Program-made: the position numbers and the translations under genes
In this document: positions 21,153 through 33,265 of the stretch, one piece after another
Position numbering within the stretch: position 1 is the stretch's first letter
Layout: the number at the start of each line of letters is the position of its first letter
NCBI GenBank assembly: GCA_946803715.1
Contig: CAMPET010000070.1
Location: 140,625-204,624, forward strand
Length of the DNA stretch: 64,000 nucleotides
Origin: Beroe ovata
Taxonomy: Eukaryota; Ctenophora; Nuda; Beroida; Beroidae
Direction of reading: 5' to 3'
The notes under the pieces: model-generated
Told to the model about the DNA's origin: nothing
The model's database searches: none
Seen by the model: only the letters and a program-made list of their open reading frames with translations

Positions 21153-22676
21153 ATGAAGAAAACACCAAGGATTTTATCCATTCAAAGCCATGTGGTATCT
21201 GGATATGTTGGAAATAAGTCATCTGTGTTTCCACTGCATCTTCATGGCTTCAGGGTGAATATCTTTCTTTAATGCTTCAGTCAACAAGTGATATTATTGG
21301 TATTTAGAAGCATGATGATCATTGATTTCAGGTAGATGCTATAAACTCTGTGCAGCTGAGTAATCACACTCAGTATCAACATGTTAAAGGCCAGATACTT
21401 AAAGCTGAAGATGTGATTGAGTTGTATTCTGCTTTGAAGGACAATAACATTAACTTCTATGATTATGTTACCACAGGTTAGTTTGACATTCTTAATTGAC
21501 ATTCTTAATTGAATTATGATTTGGAATGACAGTGCAAATAACGAAATGACATTTTCAGGTTATGTTGGTGATCCTTCTTTCTTAGAAACTCTAGCCAGAA
21601 CTGTGTCAGATCTGCGCTCTAAAAACCCTGACATAAAGTACATCTGTGACCCTGTCATGGGAGACAACGGACATTTCTATGTGCCTGAGGTGACATGCTC
21701 TCCTTAATCACTCCATATTAATGCAAAGTTGATATTTTTGCACTAAGAATTACATTTTTGCAGACATTATTGGATTTGTACAGAGAGACTATCGTCCCCA
21801 TAGCAGATGTTCTCCTTCCAAACCAGTTTGAAGCTGAAAAACTGTCAGGGATGAAGATAAATAATGAGGAAGATGGATGGAAGGTAAGTTTAGACTTATC
21901 TTGGTTTTTGATTCTTAAGAGCGTGGGATTGTTAATTACAGTTTTTGGGTTATATCAACCAGTTTTCGAATTGTCTCCACTTATATTGCTAGGTGTGTGA
22001 CTGGCTGCATGGCAAAGGTAAAGCAGAGACTGTGGTAATTACCAGTGGCGATATTTCTGGGAACAAGGACGAAATAGTGAGTTTTATTCTATCAACCTCT
22101 TCCTAATATTTCACCAAACATGTTCCCGATTTTCAATCATTTATTGCAATCAAGAATCATTTCATTATGACCCTTTAACCTCTTTCCAATTGTTACTTGC
22201 AAACTAAACAGTTAATACTTCCGATATTTTCAGGTATGTCTGGCCAGCTTTAAACGTGGTTCCACGAAAGTCAGAGTCTCAATCCCCACCATTCCATCTT
22301 CCTTTACTGGTTCTGGCGACGTTTTTGCTGCTTCCTTCCTGATCTGGAGCCATAAGCTACCTGGTGACCCCTTGAAGTGAGAGTGGAGTTTTGTCGCTAC
22401 TTTTTGTGTCTTTATTTTGTCTTTAAAGAATTTGTCCTATTTATTTCATGATAGATTATATCGGCTTCCGGTTCTTCCTCATAAAGTGTAAACATACACA
22501 TCCTCAGGGTAATGGAGAACACAGTCAACACAACATACGCCGTTCTCTCACGAACATATGAGAGTTTTAAGGACCTGGAGAACCCAGGGTCCGCTGAGAA
22601 AGAGCTCAGGTTGATTGAAAGTAAGGTGGATTTGGAAAACCCTCCGCCCGTTGTAACGGCTCAGCTGGTGCAATGA
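21153..22676 (+). CDS. PDXK: Pyridoxal kinase
   Basis: PDXK phosphorylates pyridoxal, pyridoxine and pyridoxamine with ATP to supply PLP. Seven exons: 21153-21254, 21332-21476, 21559-21689, 21764-21883, 21993-22076, 22234-22376 and 22508-22676, totalling 894 nt and 297 aa (human about 312). All junctions are GT-AG and in frame. The start [20 protein letters not shown] matches the family N-terminus. [15 protein letters not shown] is the substrate-pocket segment, [11 protein letters not shown] and [19 protein letters not shown] are conserved blocks, and [10 protein letters not shown] is the catalytic GTGD-type loop, here with Ser for the first Thr. An in-frame upstream extension exists but does not resemble the family. 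Confidence 0.96.
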
Positions 22677-24112
22677 TTACTTCTCAACCTCCGCTAGAAT
22701 TTCATCCCGATTTTGACCCCGGAATCGAAAATCAATCGGCTAGGTTTAATATATTGGTGTTTAGTGATTCTCAACCTCAACTTAGGAGGGATCTTTACAG
22801 ATTTCTATATGAACTTATTGTTGTTTAGTGATTACCTACCTCAATAGTCAATAGTCAATAACTGAGATCGGACCTCTTATTCCTCTCCTATTGTTAAATG
22901 TGTATAAAGTACAGTTTTGAATACACGATTGCAATGTGTATATTTGACGTGACCCTTTGTACTTAAAAACATTTACTACAACTTTTAAACATGTAGTAGT
23001 CATATCAAACATTTCCTTGTTGTTTGTATTACAATTTCTTACTGGTAAACGTTTTCCTAAACGTATTTCACTTGATCAATTTACATGAGCTTTGATATTC
23101 TTTTTCGGTAACCCCAGTTTTTGTTTTGCACATATTTATTGTTGAATTTATAATATCGGGTCTTGAAACTATGAATTGTTAACTTTGATTAATTCGTTTA
23201 TGTGTATTAGTAAATGTAACGTGATTGTTGAATATTTTTCTCGTTCAATGTACTTTTCTTTCTTCTTTAACAAAGATCCAGTAAGGTCTTCTCCCAATAG
23301 CTACAGGTGTTTCCTATTGTAAGATCACAATAATTAGTTTTTTCTTCTCATGAAGTACCTAGTAGGTAGTATAGGTAGTACACAAACTAAGTACATGGTT
23401 ACTGAGTTAATGAAGTAGTATGACAAAGCGTGGATGTTTATGAAGGAGTATCATAGAATGATGTGCAGTTGATACGCCGGAGTGTGTGTGTGTGTCTCTG
23501 TGTGTGTGTGGGCTTGCGCGTGTGTGTGTGTGAGTGTGCTTGTGTGTGGCTGTGGGTGTGGGTGTGAGTGAGTGAGTGAGTGTGTGTGAGTGTGCGTGTG
23601 AGTGTGTGTTTGTAAACTTGCGTTGATTGCGCAATGTTATCTAATAATAATCTATTTACCATGCATGACAATACTAAGAACTCAACTTTTGCATTAACAT
23701 CTTGCCATGCATTTCTACTGACACTTGAGATTTAGTAAATCTTGAGGGAGGGAAAATTGAGAAGATTGTGAAGCGTAGAAGGCACGTACTCTGTAAATTG
23801 TGAGGCGTTATGTGTATTGTGTATCATAATAGAAAACATATTGTATCCTTACAACTTTAATCTTACAAACAAACAACACCTAATTATAAATGAACCTAAT
23901 TTACTGTTTTGCTTGAAAAATTTTGTTTTGCTTGTTACTGTCACCATAATGTAATCTCTAACCCTCTATTTCTAACCGTTTTCAATCATGTCTAAAACTA
24001 AGTGACCCTCATATTATATTAGCTATTTCTCTCTTTATGACCCAGCATAGACAGTATCTAACTATAATTGTAACAGTGTAACCCGAATTAACTCTCTGTC
24101 CCACTAACTAGC
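22677..24112. other. Intergenic, with GT-rich microsatellite
   Basis: This holds the PDXK 3' UTR and then AT-rich sequence. A GT/GA-rich microsatellite covers 23480-23618. No gene is seen. Confidence 0.5.
23480..23618. repeat. GT-rich microsatellite with GAGT block
   Basis: (GT)n interrupted by CTGT and GCGC, with a (GAGT)n run near 23565-23582. Confidence 0.9.
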
Positions 24113-27100
24113 ATGCATGATGGGGGAGAAGACGACAGCATTATCAAACTGTATGGGAACATCTTCATTACATTTGTAGGAGCTGGAGTCTTGGGCCTTC
24201 CGTATGCCTTCAAAGAGGTAGTCATTCTGCACTTTCCATTGTCTATTGATGGATTTCGATGTTCATGTAGGGCACTCAATTTACCCACATCATATTTCAG
24301 GCTGGTATCATCGAAGGCGCTATCGTGCTATCCTTCGTGGCCTTTTTGAGGTGAGTTAACGATAAGCAAAATCTGAATATTTTCCCACAATCTAATTCCA
24401 ACATACTTCACATTTTTCTCACCGTGTTTCAGTATAAAAGCTATGCTATTGCTCATTGATTGTAAGTACAAGATCCTGGCTAACCAACTTGACTTGGAGA
24501 AGCTCAAGGATGGAGACTCTAAACAGGTTATCTCTCAGTAATTGCAATATCAATATCAAATTCCAACCTATGACGTAAACACTTCACATTTCTGATAGGT
24601 GACGTATGAACGATGCATCTTAACAGGAACGCGCGAATCCGAACGTCTTTTCTGCCAAACTTGCGCGCGTAGCTCACAATCAGAAACGTAACAAGCTACG
24701 CGCGCAGCGCATGCACAATTTATTGCGCCACTCATTTATTGATTGTGGCATAATTGACATTTAAGGTTTCACAGCAATTAGCCCAATGATTAATGGAGAA
24801 GTCAAAACAGAAGAATCGGTATTTGAGAGCCATCTTCACTGATGACTCTATCGAATTTAATGAAAACTTTGAAAATTAGAAGAATTGCTTATGCTGTACA
24901 TATCAATTTTCTTTTTGAACTGAGATCATGAGAATTTCACCATTCAGCTTCAGGAGCAAGAAATCGAGTATGGTGACATTGGTCAGATGGCGGCGGGCAA
25001 GTGGGGACGACTAGTAGTGGAAATCACACTATGCGTATCGCAAGTGTTCTTCTGTTGTGCATACGCTATTTTCATTCCAAACAACATAACAACGTGTATA
25101 CCGTCAATGAGTTATGGGTTCATTCTGTAAGTAAATCCGAGTATTTTCCGTGATTCTGAATGTCAAGAATATTGAAAAATGAATTTTACTCAACCTCTTA
25201 CAACAGCTCCTTATCAGAATGCTGCTATTGCCGGGGTGGATCGCTCTGAATCTACTTAGAACTCTCAAGAGTCTGGCTATATTCAGTATAATGGCCGATT
25301 TTGCCACTCTCTTTGCGTATGTTGTGGTGTTCTGGTTCGATTTCGAGCACTTTGACAATATAGAGTGAGTATGGTTTTGGACGCTTGCCAACAAAAACGT
25401 CGAGAGATTTCATTTATGGAAATGCGGATTTGAATAGATCTCAAATTTCTCTAATGGATAAGGGGTGACGGGTAGTCCGGTACCATTTTTCAATAAATTG
25501 AACAAGAATTAACCCATTCCAAAAGTGAAGCGCAAAATACTCACTTCAATTCTCCCCCTCTCTTATAGGAAGGGTCTAAGAGAGGAGTCCCTCAAAGATT
25601 TCCCATTCTTCCTCGGTATAAGTATGTACTGTTTCGAGGGAGCTGGCATGATTCTTGCCCTGGAGGCGTCAGCTGGGTCCCCCAGTAACAGGAAACTGTT
25701 CCGGCCAACTTTCGTTAAAGCGTGAGTACGCGGACATTGCTAGAGTTACAGAGTTGGAGAAGTTAGGATGAGAACATTTTCAGATTCGATTGAAGAATTT
25801 AACAATGATTCATGTCTTGATGATTGAAAAACAATTTCTACAAGAAATTTCATTTCTATTTCCACTTCTTCCCCCTTCTCATGACATTTCCCCATGACTC
25901 CCCTCGTAACTTTTACCTCCCTCCCTCCCTCCCCCAGATTAACTATCCTCGTGATTCTCTACATCGCATTCGGAGTGTGCGGGTACATGTCATTCGGTCA
26001 CACGACCAACCCTATCATCACGCTCAATCTACCGGCGGGCCCTATTCCTGATATAGTGCGGATGTGTCTGTCGTTTAGTCTCTTCTTCACATACCCAGGT
26101 ACGTGGCTGTGTTTGTTTGTGTTCATGTTCATGTACGTGGTTGTTTGTTTGTGTACAGATTTGTTTTGTTCATCAGTTGGTTGTTTGTGATGCTATTCAA
26201 CGAGGGAAATCTAACAATAACATATCATATCCTCAGTAATGATGTTCCCAGTGATTAAGCTCTTGGAAAAGAAATTCAATATGGCAAACAACCACAAAAA
26301 ATCGGTGAGTTATCTAATCTCTATTACTTTAGTTCAGATAAAGTCGTTCTGTTCTCATAGTTATCTCGTTTTGTTTAGTATCGTAGTACCAGTTAATCTG
26401 TTAATCAGTCAGTGGCAAATCATACGCAAAAAGCTCCATATATCTCGTAAAAACTAACGTACCCCCCCAACAGAACGTGATGCGAGTTTGCCTGGTGTTC
26501 ATCACATATCTCATCATTACGGTCCTTCCTAACTTCTCGCTACTCATGATGTTCGTGGGAGCCACGTGTTGTACTCTNAGTGCGGATGTGTCTGTCGTTT
26601 AGTCTCTTCTTTACCTACCCAGGTACCTTGTTGTGTTTGTTTGTGTTCATGTTCAATGTTCATGTACGTGTTCGTGTCTGTGTTCATGTACGTGTTTGTG
26701 CTCCTGTTCAGGTACGTGGTTGTGTTTGTTGCTTTGATTGTGTACAGAGTTGTTTTGTTCATCAGTTGGTTGTTTGTGATGGTATCCAACGAGGAAAATC
26801 TAACAATAACACATATCCTCAGTAATGATGTTCCCAGTGATAAAGCTGTTGGAAAAGAAATTCAATATGGCAAACAACCACAAACAATCGGTGAGTTATC
26901 TAAACTCTATTACTATAGTTCAGATAAAGTCGTTCTGTTCTCATAGTAATCGTTAATCTGTTAATCAGTCAGTGGTAAATCATACGCAAAAAGCTCCACA
27001 TATATCTCACAACAACTAACGTATCCCCCCATCAGAACGTGATGCGAGTTTGCCTGGTTTTCATCACATACCTCATCATTACGGTCCTTCCTAACTTCTC

Positions 27101-27692
27101 GCTACTCATGATGTTCGTGGGAGCCACGTGTTGTACTCTACTGGGATTTATACTTCCGGCCTTCTTCCACCTTCAAATTTTCAAGGAGTGAGTATTGCTG
27201 TACGTGGTCCGAAATTTGCATTTTTCACGAGTAACCATTCGATCGAAAGACGTTTTGTTTTGTTCTGTTTGTTTGTTTGTCTTCAACTTATAATGAAAAG
27301 TGGGGGGCCGATGTTACCACAAATGAATGATTCCTTTGTTCCCGCTGACCCGAGCAACTAGGATACTTCGATCAAAACTCTATTATAAATTCTCCCTCGT
27401 TCTCAGTACGATGACAAGTAGAGAGCGGCTTTGGGACTACATTATCCTTGGAATAGGTGTACTCGGGTGAGTAGAGCTTGTATACTAAACGCAGTTTCTA
27501 ACCATGTGGATTCTACTGAGTTATTCTAAACCTACACTCCTAATGCACTCATAACGTATCCTAATTGTATTTAGTCTCACTGTGCCTTGTAGTGATCAGT
27601 CGCTCCTTCAATTTCTCATACCTCGTACCCTCAGGTCTATCATCAGTACGATAGACGCTCTTATGAGAATGTCATCGACCCCAGAGGAGTGA
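24113..27692 (+). CDS. SLC36/AVT3-type proton-coupled amino-acid transporter
   Basis: Members of this AAAP family carry small neutral amino acids with protons across plasma or lysosomal membranes. Exons: 24113-24217, 24301-24350, 24433-24526, 24948-25126, 25218-25364, 25569-25721, 25938-26098, 26237-26304, 27036-27187, 27407-27466 and 27635-27692, giving about 408 aa with every junction in frame. The first helix YGNIFITFVGAGVLGLPYAF is the family hallmark. Later blocks are LLPGWIALNLLRTLKSLAIF, GISMYCFEGAGMILALE, FGVCGYMSFGH and MTSRERLWDYIILGIGV. The region 26474-26890 is an assembly duplication: exon 9 appears first at 26474-26577, cut by N. Part of exon 7 (26579-26622) and exon 8 (26823-26890) then repeat. 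An in-frame stop at 24089-24091 supports the start. Orthology to SLC36 rather than plant-like AVT3 is not resolved. Confidence 0.92.
26579..27139 (+). repeat. Second copy of transporter exons 7(part)-9, assembly duplication
   Basis: The sequence after the single N at 26578 repeats 26053-26577 with scattered substitutions and indels in the introns. The coding parts encode the same peptide (MCLSFSLFFTYPG, VMMFPVIKLLEKKFNMANNH). The copy is most simply the other haplotype joined in tandem. Confidence 0.85.
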
Positions 27693-29025
27693 CAACGCCC
27701 ATTCACCATGACAACGCACAGTCACCATGACAACGCCCCTTGACAACGCTCAGTTTTCTTGACAACGCCCACACACTCCGACCACGCCCTTCCCACAGTC
27801 AATCTTACTCTTCTTAACCAACTTATTAATATTTATGATTGACTCTGAGGAAAATAGGAAGTGCGATATTTTTACAGTGTGATTCTGACTAAGAAATTTC
27901 CTTTCACGTGATGACATTACGAAGATTTGACACAGTACTAGGAGTAGGAGTAATATTTGACATAGAGTGAAACAATATTTTAAAGCATTATTAAAGATAA
28001 AATATGATGAAATCTTAATAGTAAAAAACCTTTAGTAAATTAAGTTTGAAGCCACCTTAAGATCATGTAAATTTAGTCAAATGCTTGCTAAATGGGCAGG
28101 TTTAACTTGACAAATGTTTTAACGACTATAAGTATAATTATTTAATTTCAAGTATCATTCTGATTCTGTCATTATTTCAGTGGAATTTCAATTTTTGTTA
28201 TCGTAGCATTTCGACTACGAACTGTAAAACCCGACTTTCATTTTGACCAAGTCTTTTCCTCAATCAATCATTGAACGTGCCGTGACATGAGTAAAATATG
28301 ACTATCAATGCTGCGCGCGTGTTTTGTCGATGTCACATGAATCTCAATCTGCTCACGCACGTTCCATGTACGTGCATTGTAAATATCAGAAGTTTCGATA
28401 TCAAACCCCGTGGATCAGAATTCTGCTTCCGATACTCCGCCCAGCAATCAATGTAACAAATTGATTGCTTCAAGTCAAAGTGTAAGAGATTTCTCCCCTA
28501 ATACATGAACATCCAAACTGGCAATGTTTCTCATGAGGTATTACGTAGAAATTGCACTCCCAGCATAGAAGAATGAGTTAATGGGAACGTGTTATAGTAT
28601 TTGTGAACACAATCACATGGAAATCAGAACGTATTTCCACTGTACTCTCTCTGGAAACCAATTAAAAAAAGCAATTAAGAGCTAACGCATGTATTTCGCA
28701 ATGTTACTGTTTTGTACTGTTTTTTGGTTACTGTTTTTGTAGAAATCATCATTATGATTAACCTCAATTTTGAGATGATAGTTGTATTCTGGTACTGCGA
28801 TAGCCTCAGTAGACAATCACATCTTTAGTGCAATTTCATTTGTTTAGTTTCATCTGTTCTAATCCTATACACGAAGTTACAGTTAAGTTCGATTCTAGCA
28901 TTTTGGGAATCGGAATCAAATACGATGTCCCAAACTCAACGCTGATTGGCTAGGTTTTGACACCAAATTCTGATCACTGATTGGCTGGTTTGACATCACA
29001 TTCTCATCGCTGATTGGCTCTCATC
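27693..29025. other. Intergenic, with GACAACGCC minisatellite
   Basis: Directly after the transporter stop, GACAACGC(C/A)(C/A) units separated by TCACCAT or TTGACAACG recur about five times to 27785. The rest is AT-rich non-coding sequence. Confidence 0.5.
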
Positions 29026-30569
29026 ATGGGTGGTGACTGGTGGTTTTGGGGGTTGCTCATATTTGTGCTGGTGCTGAACATTGTCATCATATTGGGATGC
29101 TCTAACAACGAACCAACTGAGTGAGTGGAAAAACTCTACAAACAAAAACTTGCACGGGGTTCACTAAAACCTCCCATCCAAACCATTCCAAAAAGTTCCT
29201 AACTCAAGATTAATTCCCCTAAATCATTGCTGAATGACGATTCTTGTTTCCCAAACTTTTTCTGCAGAGAGGCGAGACTGCTCAGTGATTGGTATCAAGG
29301 GAGGCACAGCTACGAAACTGACGACGTAAGTAACCATGGTAACTAGAAAAAGCTTGACAACAGTTTGAGCTTGACATCAGTCTCTCATGGCACCAGACTT
29401 CTATTCACCTGACACCACTTTACGCCATCTATCAGTCTTTCTCTTTGTTGACACCACTTTTGTCCCTATCTTTTGACACCATCTTATCTCCCCGTAGAGA
29501 AGGGGGTTGCCATCACAACAACAACAGGAGCCAAGTCCACCACTGTATCAGACGATCGTATCCCCAACTTATCAATATCAGGTAGGCGACACATTCTACC
29601 CATCTTTCAATCATGAGCCATCGCAATCATTACCACACTTACTATTCACTAAAGTTAATCAGTATTGACCTCATTATCATAATTGGTTGCAGTACAATGA
29701 CCATCAACTACAATCAATGAGCAATCAAATACAATCAGAGAGACAACATTCTTTTTCAGAAGGCTCCTCGTGAACCGCCTCCCAAGTACGAAGACTCGCA
29801 AGCGGCTACAAGTTCAGCCACTGATAACACCAATGCTGACACCAATCCTACTACAACACCTGAGTCCACTCCATCAACTACACGAAATGTTGACACTACT
29901 CCATCAACTACACGAAATGTTGACACCACTTCAACGGCTCGAGACATTGACACCAACAGTGATAATCAAGACGATTCAGAAATCGCAAATGATTCAGCCC
30001 AACGAGAATCGGATGAAAATCATGCTACGACTATTACAAATCATGAAAATGACATTGATGGATCAAGTGATGAGAATGAGATTGAGGCAGCCGAGATTCA
30101 AGAAACAGTATCGCGAGAATGTCATGAAAATAGCACTCTTCTCAATCGAAAGTCGATCAGAGAACTGTCACTCACTTCGATCATGAATCAGATACATAGT
30201 GGTTTCAGGGTCACCAAGTCGGGTGTCAGTGGTTTGTTTTTCAGAGCTAGGTCAAGGAGGGGGGACAGTCGTGATAAAACGGTAAGTGCACTGACGTCTG
30301 ACGCAGTTCAACTTAAACCTTAGAGTTCAAGCCACCGCGTTTCTGTTATGAACCACTGAAGAATCATCAAATTCAACCCCAAATCCCATCATGAGTTTCT
30401 AACACTCCCAAACACTCAGGATATCGAGAACGGTCCTGGTGGTATGTCTGCGGTTACCATGACAACACCGCCCTCACCACCCAGTAGCACGTGCGATAGT
30501 GAGGAGTGCTTGGTGTACGAGTTCAGGCTACAACCCGTGGAAACGACCACCGCCATGCAGTCCCACTGA
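29026..30569 (+). CDS. Single-pass membrane protein with juxtamembrane PPxY motif
   Basis: Five exons (29026-29120, 29268-29325, 29498-29581, 29760-30281, 30420-30569) give 302 aa in frame. The N-terminus MGGDWWFWGLLIFVLVLNIV continues into one hydrophobic helix ending LGCSNN, followed by a long polar tail. This suggests a short N-terminal ectodomain and a cytosolic C-terminus. The tail contains EPPPKYED, a PPxY motif that binds WW domains of Nedd4-family ligases or YAP-like proteins, and a second Pro/Gln-rich tract (QQQQEPSPPLYQ). A ten-residue TTPSTTRNVD repeat, an acidic Asn/Asp/Glu-rich region and a basic RARSRRGDSRDK patch follow. It is reminiscent of PPxY membrane adaptors in general, but I recognise no specific family. 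Confidence 0.75.
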
Positions 30570-31372
30570 GAAGGGAGGGTTCTAATTTCTATACTCCACA
30601 TTCGTCTTCATAAAAATGAAAACAGATGAAGGTAATTTTTCCATGTCAAAGAGAAACTAAAGTTCTCAACTCAAGTAATGTGTACTCATGGCCCGGCATA
30701 CTTCCAATCATGAGATTTATCGGAATCATTGGGGCCCTCTACGACAGCTATCCAACCCCCGACAACCACCAATCGATGCTCGATCGTACTATAAATTAAG
30801 ATGACATATTTCCTCGAGTTTCTATAGGTTGAGAAGCAGCTGGAATGTTTTTACTCAAAAGCTTTATACTAACCTCGTTAATAAACGTTTTACTTAAGTT
30901 TAACTTTAAGTATTATTTTAAAAATATTCTAATTTTCGTGAATTAAACAACACAGAGTTTTAGTTATAAGTCTTATTGTAGGTTCTGTTACGGGATTGCG
31001 GAATCCTTTTTCAAATAAGGGATAATGGAGTAGCTGAATCTGCAGAGGGTTCGAAGGAGTCTTTGCATCACTGAAAACTGACCAGGAATTATGACGTGTT
31101 TTTCCATACCGTTACCATGACAACACGTACAAAGAGATCCGCGACATTTTCGAAACTGAAGGTTGACAGTTGTGTATCGACGAAAGATGGAAAAGTTATG
31201 ACATCCTTTTCCGAAAATCCAAGTGAAATAGGTCCGATATAAGCAGCTACAAGAGAAGTCGAGAAAAAGAGAGGTGATGAGAATCTTTGACTTCACGGCT
31301 TTATGATAAGGAGAAGGGACTGTCTCGATAGTTACCTCTGTCTCGTATAATACATCAATATACTCTTCAAAT
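30570..31372. other. Convergent 3' region between PPxY gene and Ig receptor
   Basis: Both genes end here, so this holds their 3' UTRs. An open minus-strand frame continuing from the last receptor exon (to 30988) has no family features. Confidence 0.4.
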
Positions 31373-32033
31373 TCAATACCAATCCTGAAAAAAGAGATTA
31401 TAATCATGGAGGTGTAACATTCTCGGGCAGGGAAGGGGTCATCCATTTAGCGGAAAAAATGTAGGGGGGCAAAAATGGGACGTCCTTACAATCTAAAAAA
31501 TCTATCAAATTGATTGATAAGTGCTAAACAACACTTTTCAATTACAATTATTTGATGCGGATCATTCCAGCTCACCCGTTTATTCCTGTGATCTAGAGTG
31601 TAGCTGGGTGGACCGTACTCGTTGGATTTGCTCCTAGCAACCGAGGGTCGTTGTAGCGATAGTGATTTCCCGAGATTAGGATTCTGCAAAAGCGGGGGGT
31701 ATGTTAACACACACTTCTGGGTAACATAGCATGTTATCATCGTACGAGGGGCATTGGGGTTATCACGGGCATAGGCCAAGTCCGCCAAGTCAGCGCCATG
31801 TTTTCCAAGGAAAAACACCCATTTTCCATATAAATAGTGCAATCGATTCGGATTGGATTATATTGATAATCACTTTTCCAGTAGTGTCAATAAAGGATTA
31901 GACAATTCTCTACCTCAATTAAGTTTTGTTATATTTATGGAAAACGCTTGACGAAACTATAGATTCCTGGTAAGAAAACCATGTTTCCGCGAAAGCAAGG
32001 ACTCCCTCCACCACACACACACAAACACACACA

Positions 32034-32068
<35 letters not shown>

Positions 32069-32217
32069 ACAAAAGAAAAAACCGGAACGAACACAAGCGC
32101 CCACGCCAGNNNNNNNNNNNNNNNNNNNNNNNNNNNNNNNNNNNNNNNNNNNNNNNNNNNNNNNNNNNNNNNNNNNNNNNNNNNNNNNNNNNNNNNNNNN
32201 NNNNNNNNNNNNNNNNN

Positions 32218-32248
<31 letters not shown>

Positions 32249-33265
32249 AATCTTATCGTAAGGGGCGTCACACAACTGTAAATCGCTCAATCAAATTAAA
32301 TCAGTCGGCATAGATTACATAAATCCTTCTCATGGAGCTTGCTTTTTCATGGCGAGAGAATCCAAGGATATCATAAAGCTTAGGGTCCTAAGTGGAAAAT
32401 GTATAACTTTGATTCAGTGGCACACTCACTCTATTTCGTTGCTGATTGAGCGTGGCTTGATGCATGATGGTAGCTTCCTTAACGTCATGGTCAGGTTCAT
32501 TGGTTGAGAGAATGATAGGTTCAACCACCTGAGGTTATGTGTCAGGTGGTTTGAACAGAGTGACGGAGAGGGGTGGAAGAGGGAGGAGTGGGCGGGAAAG
32601 GGGGGGTGAAAGAGGGGGAAGGGGGGTTTAAGGGGGTGACTTAATTTGGGGGGAGGGGGAAGGAGGAAGAGGGGGAACAAGTGAGGGAAAAAGTGAGAGA
32701 TGAGGTAACAGAGTGAGATTGGATATAGTGGGACGTTTTGAAAATCTAAGCTATGATCAAGGTGAGCAATTATGGGTCGACAGCGAGCACGAAGAATTTT
32801 CTGAATCGAAACACAAGGAAATGTATTTCCCACCTTCGGCAAATGCTCGCCCCCCGGACTCATCATAACGGGAGGCAGGGGAGGCAACTTGTCATCGAAT
32901 ACTCTGTTCCTGCGGGGAGAGGGGAGAGGGTAGGTTAGGAGGGAGGGGGCGTTTGTAAGAGAGGAGGGGAGTTTGATCAGAGGAAGATAGGGGGAGTGAC
33001 CCGAGGGGCGTTGCTAAGGGGTAGTGTTTCACTGATGAAGAAATGATCGTTTTGTTGGGGGTCTGTTTTATTTTCCCACGTAATTAATCTCAAAACATTT
33101 ACTTATATTCATCAGCTTCATATCCCTTCTCATTATCTCTTCCCCTTCTCTTCCCGTGGACAAAAAGGACACAGAGGAGGATAAGAACGAGGAGGATGAT
33201 GAATCCCAGGACAGCCAGAGCTATGACCAGTCCTCGACTTATACCGCCAACTGCAGCTACCGCTT
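31373..33265 (-). CDS. Ig receptor exons 35-39: transmembrane helix and cytoplasmic tail
   Basis: Exon 35 (33265-33103) encodes GLVIALAVLGFIILLVLILL, then a basic stop-transfer HGKRRGRDNEKGYEADEY. Exon 36 (32909-32834) adds the proline-rich DDKLPPLPPVMMSPGGE. Exon 37 (32528-32430) and exon 38 (31683-31576) complete the tail, which contains SNEYGPPSYTLDH with a PPxY motif overlapping two tyrosines. Splicing exon 38 to the acceptor at 31385 in phase 0 gives a C-terminal Asp-Trp-Tyr and a TGA at 31373-31375. Intron retention after exon 38 would instead add about 33 residues. Confidence 0.8.
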
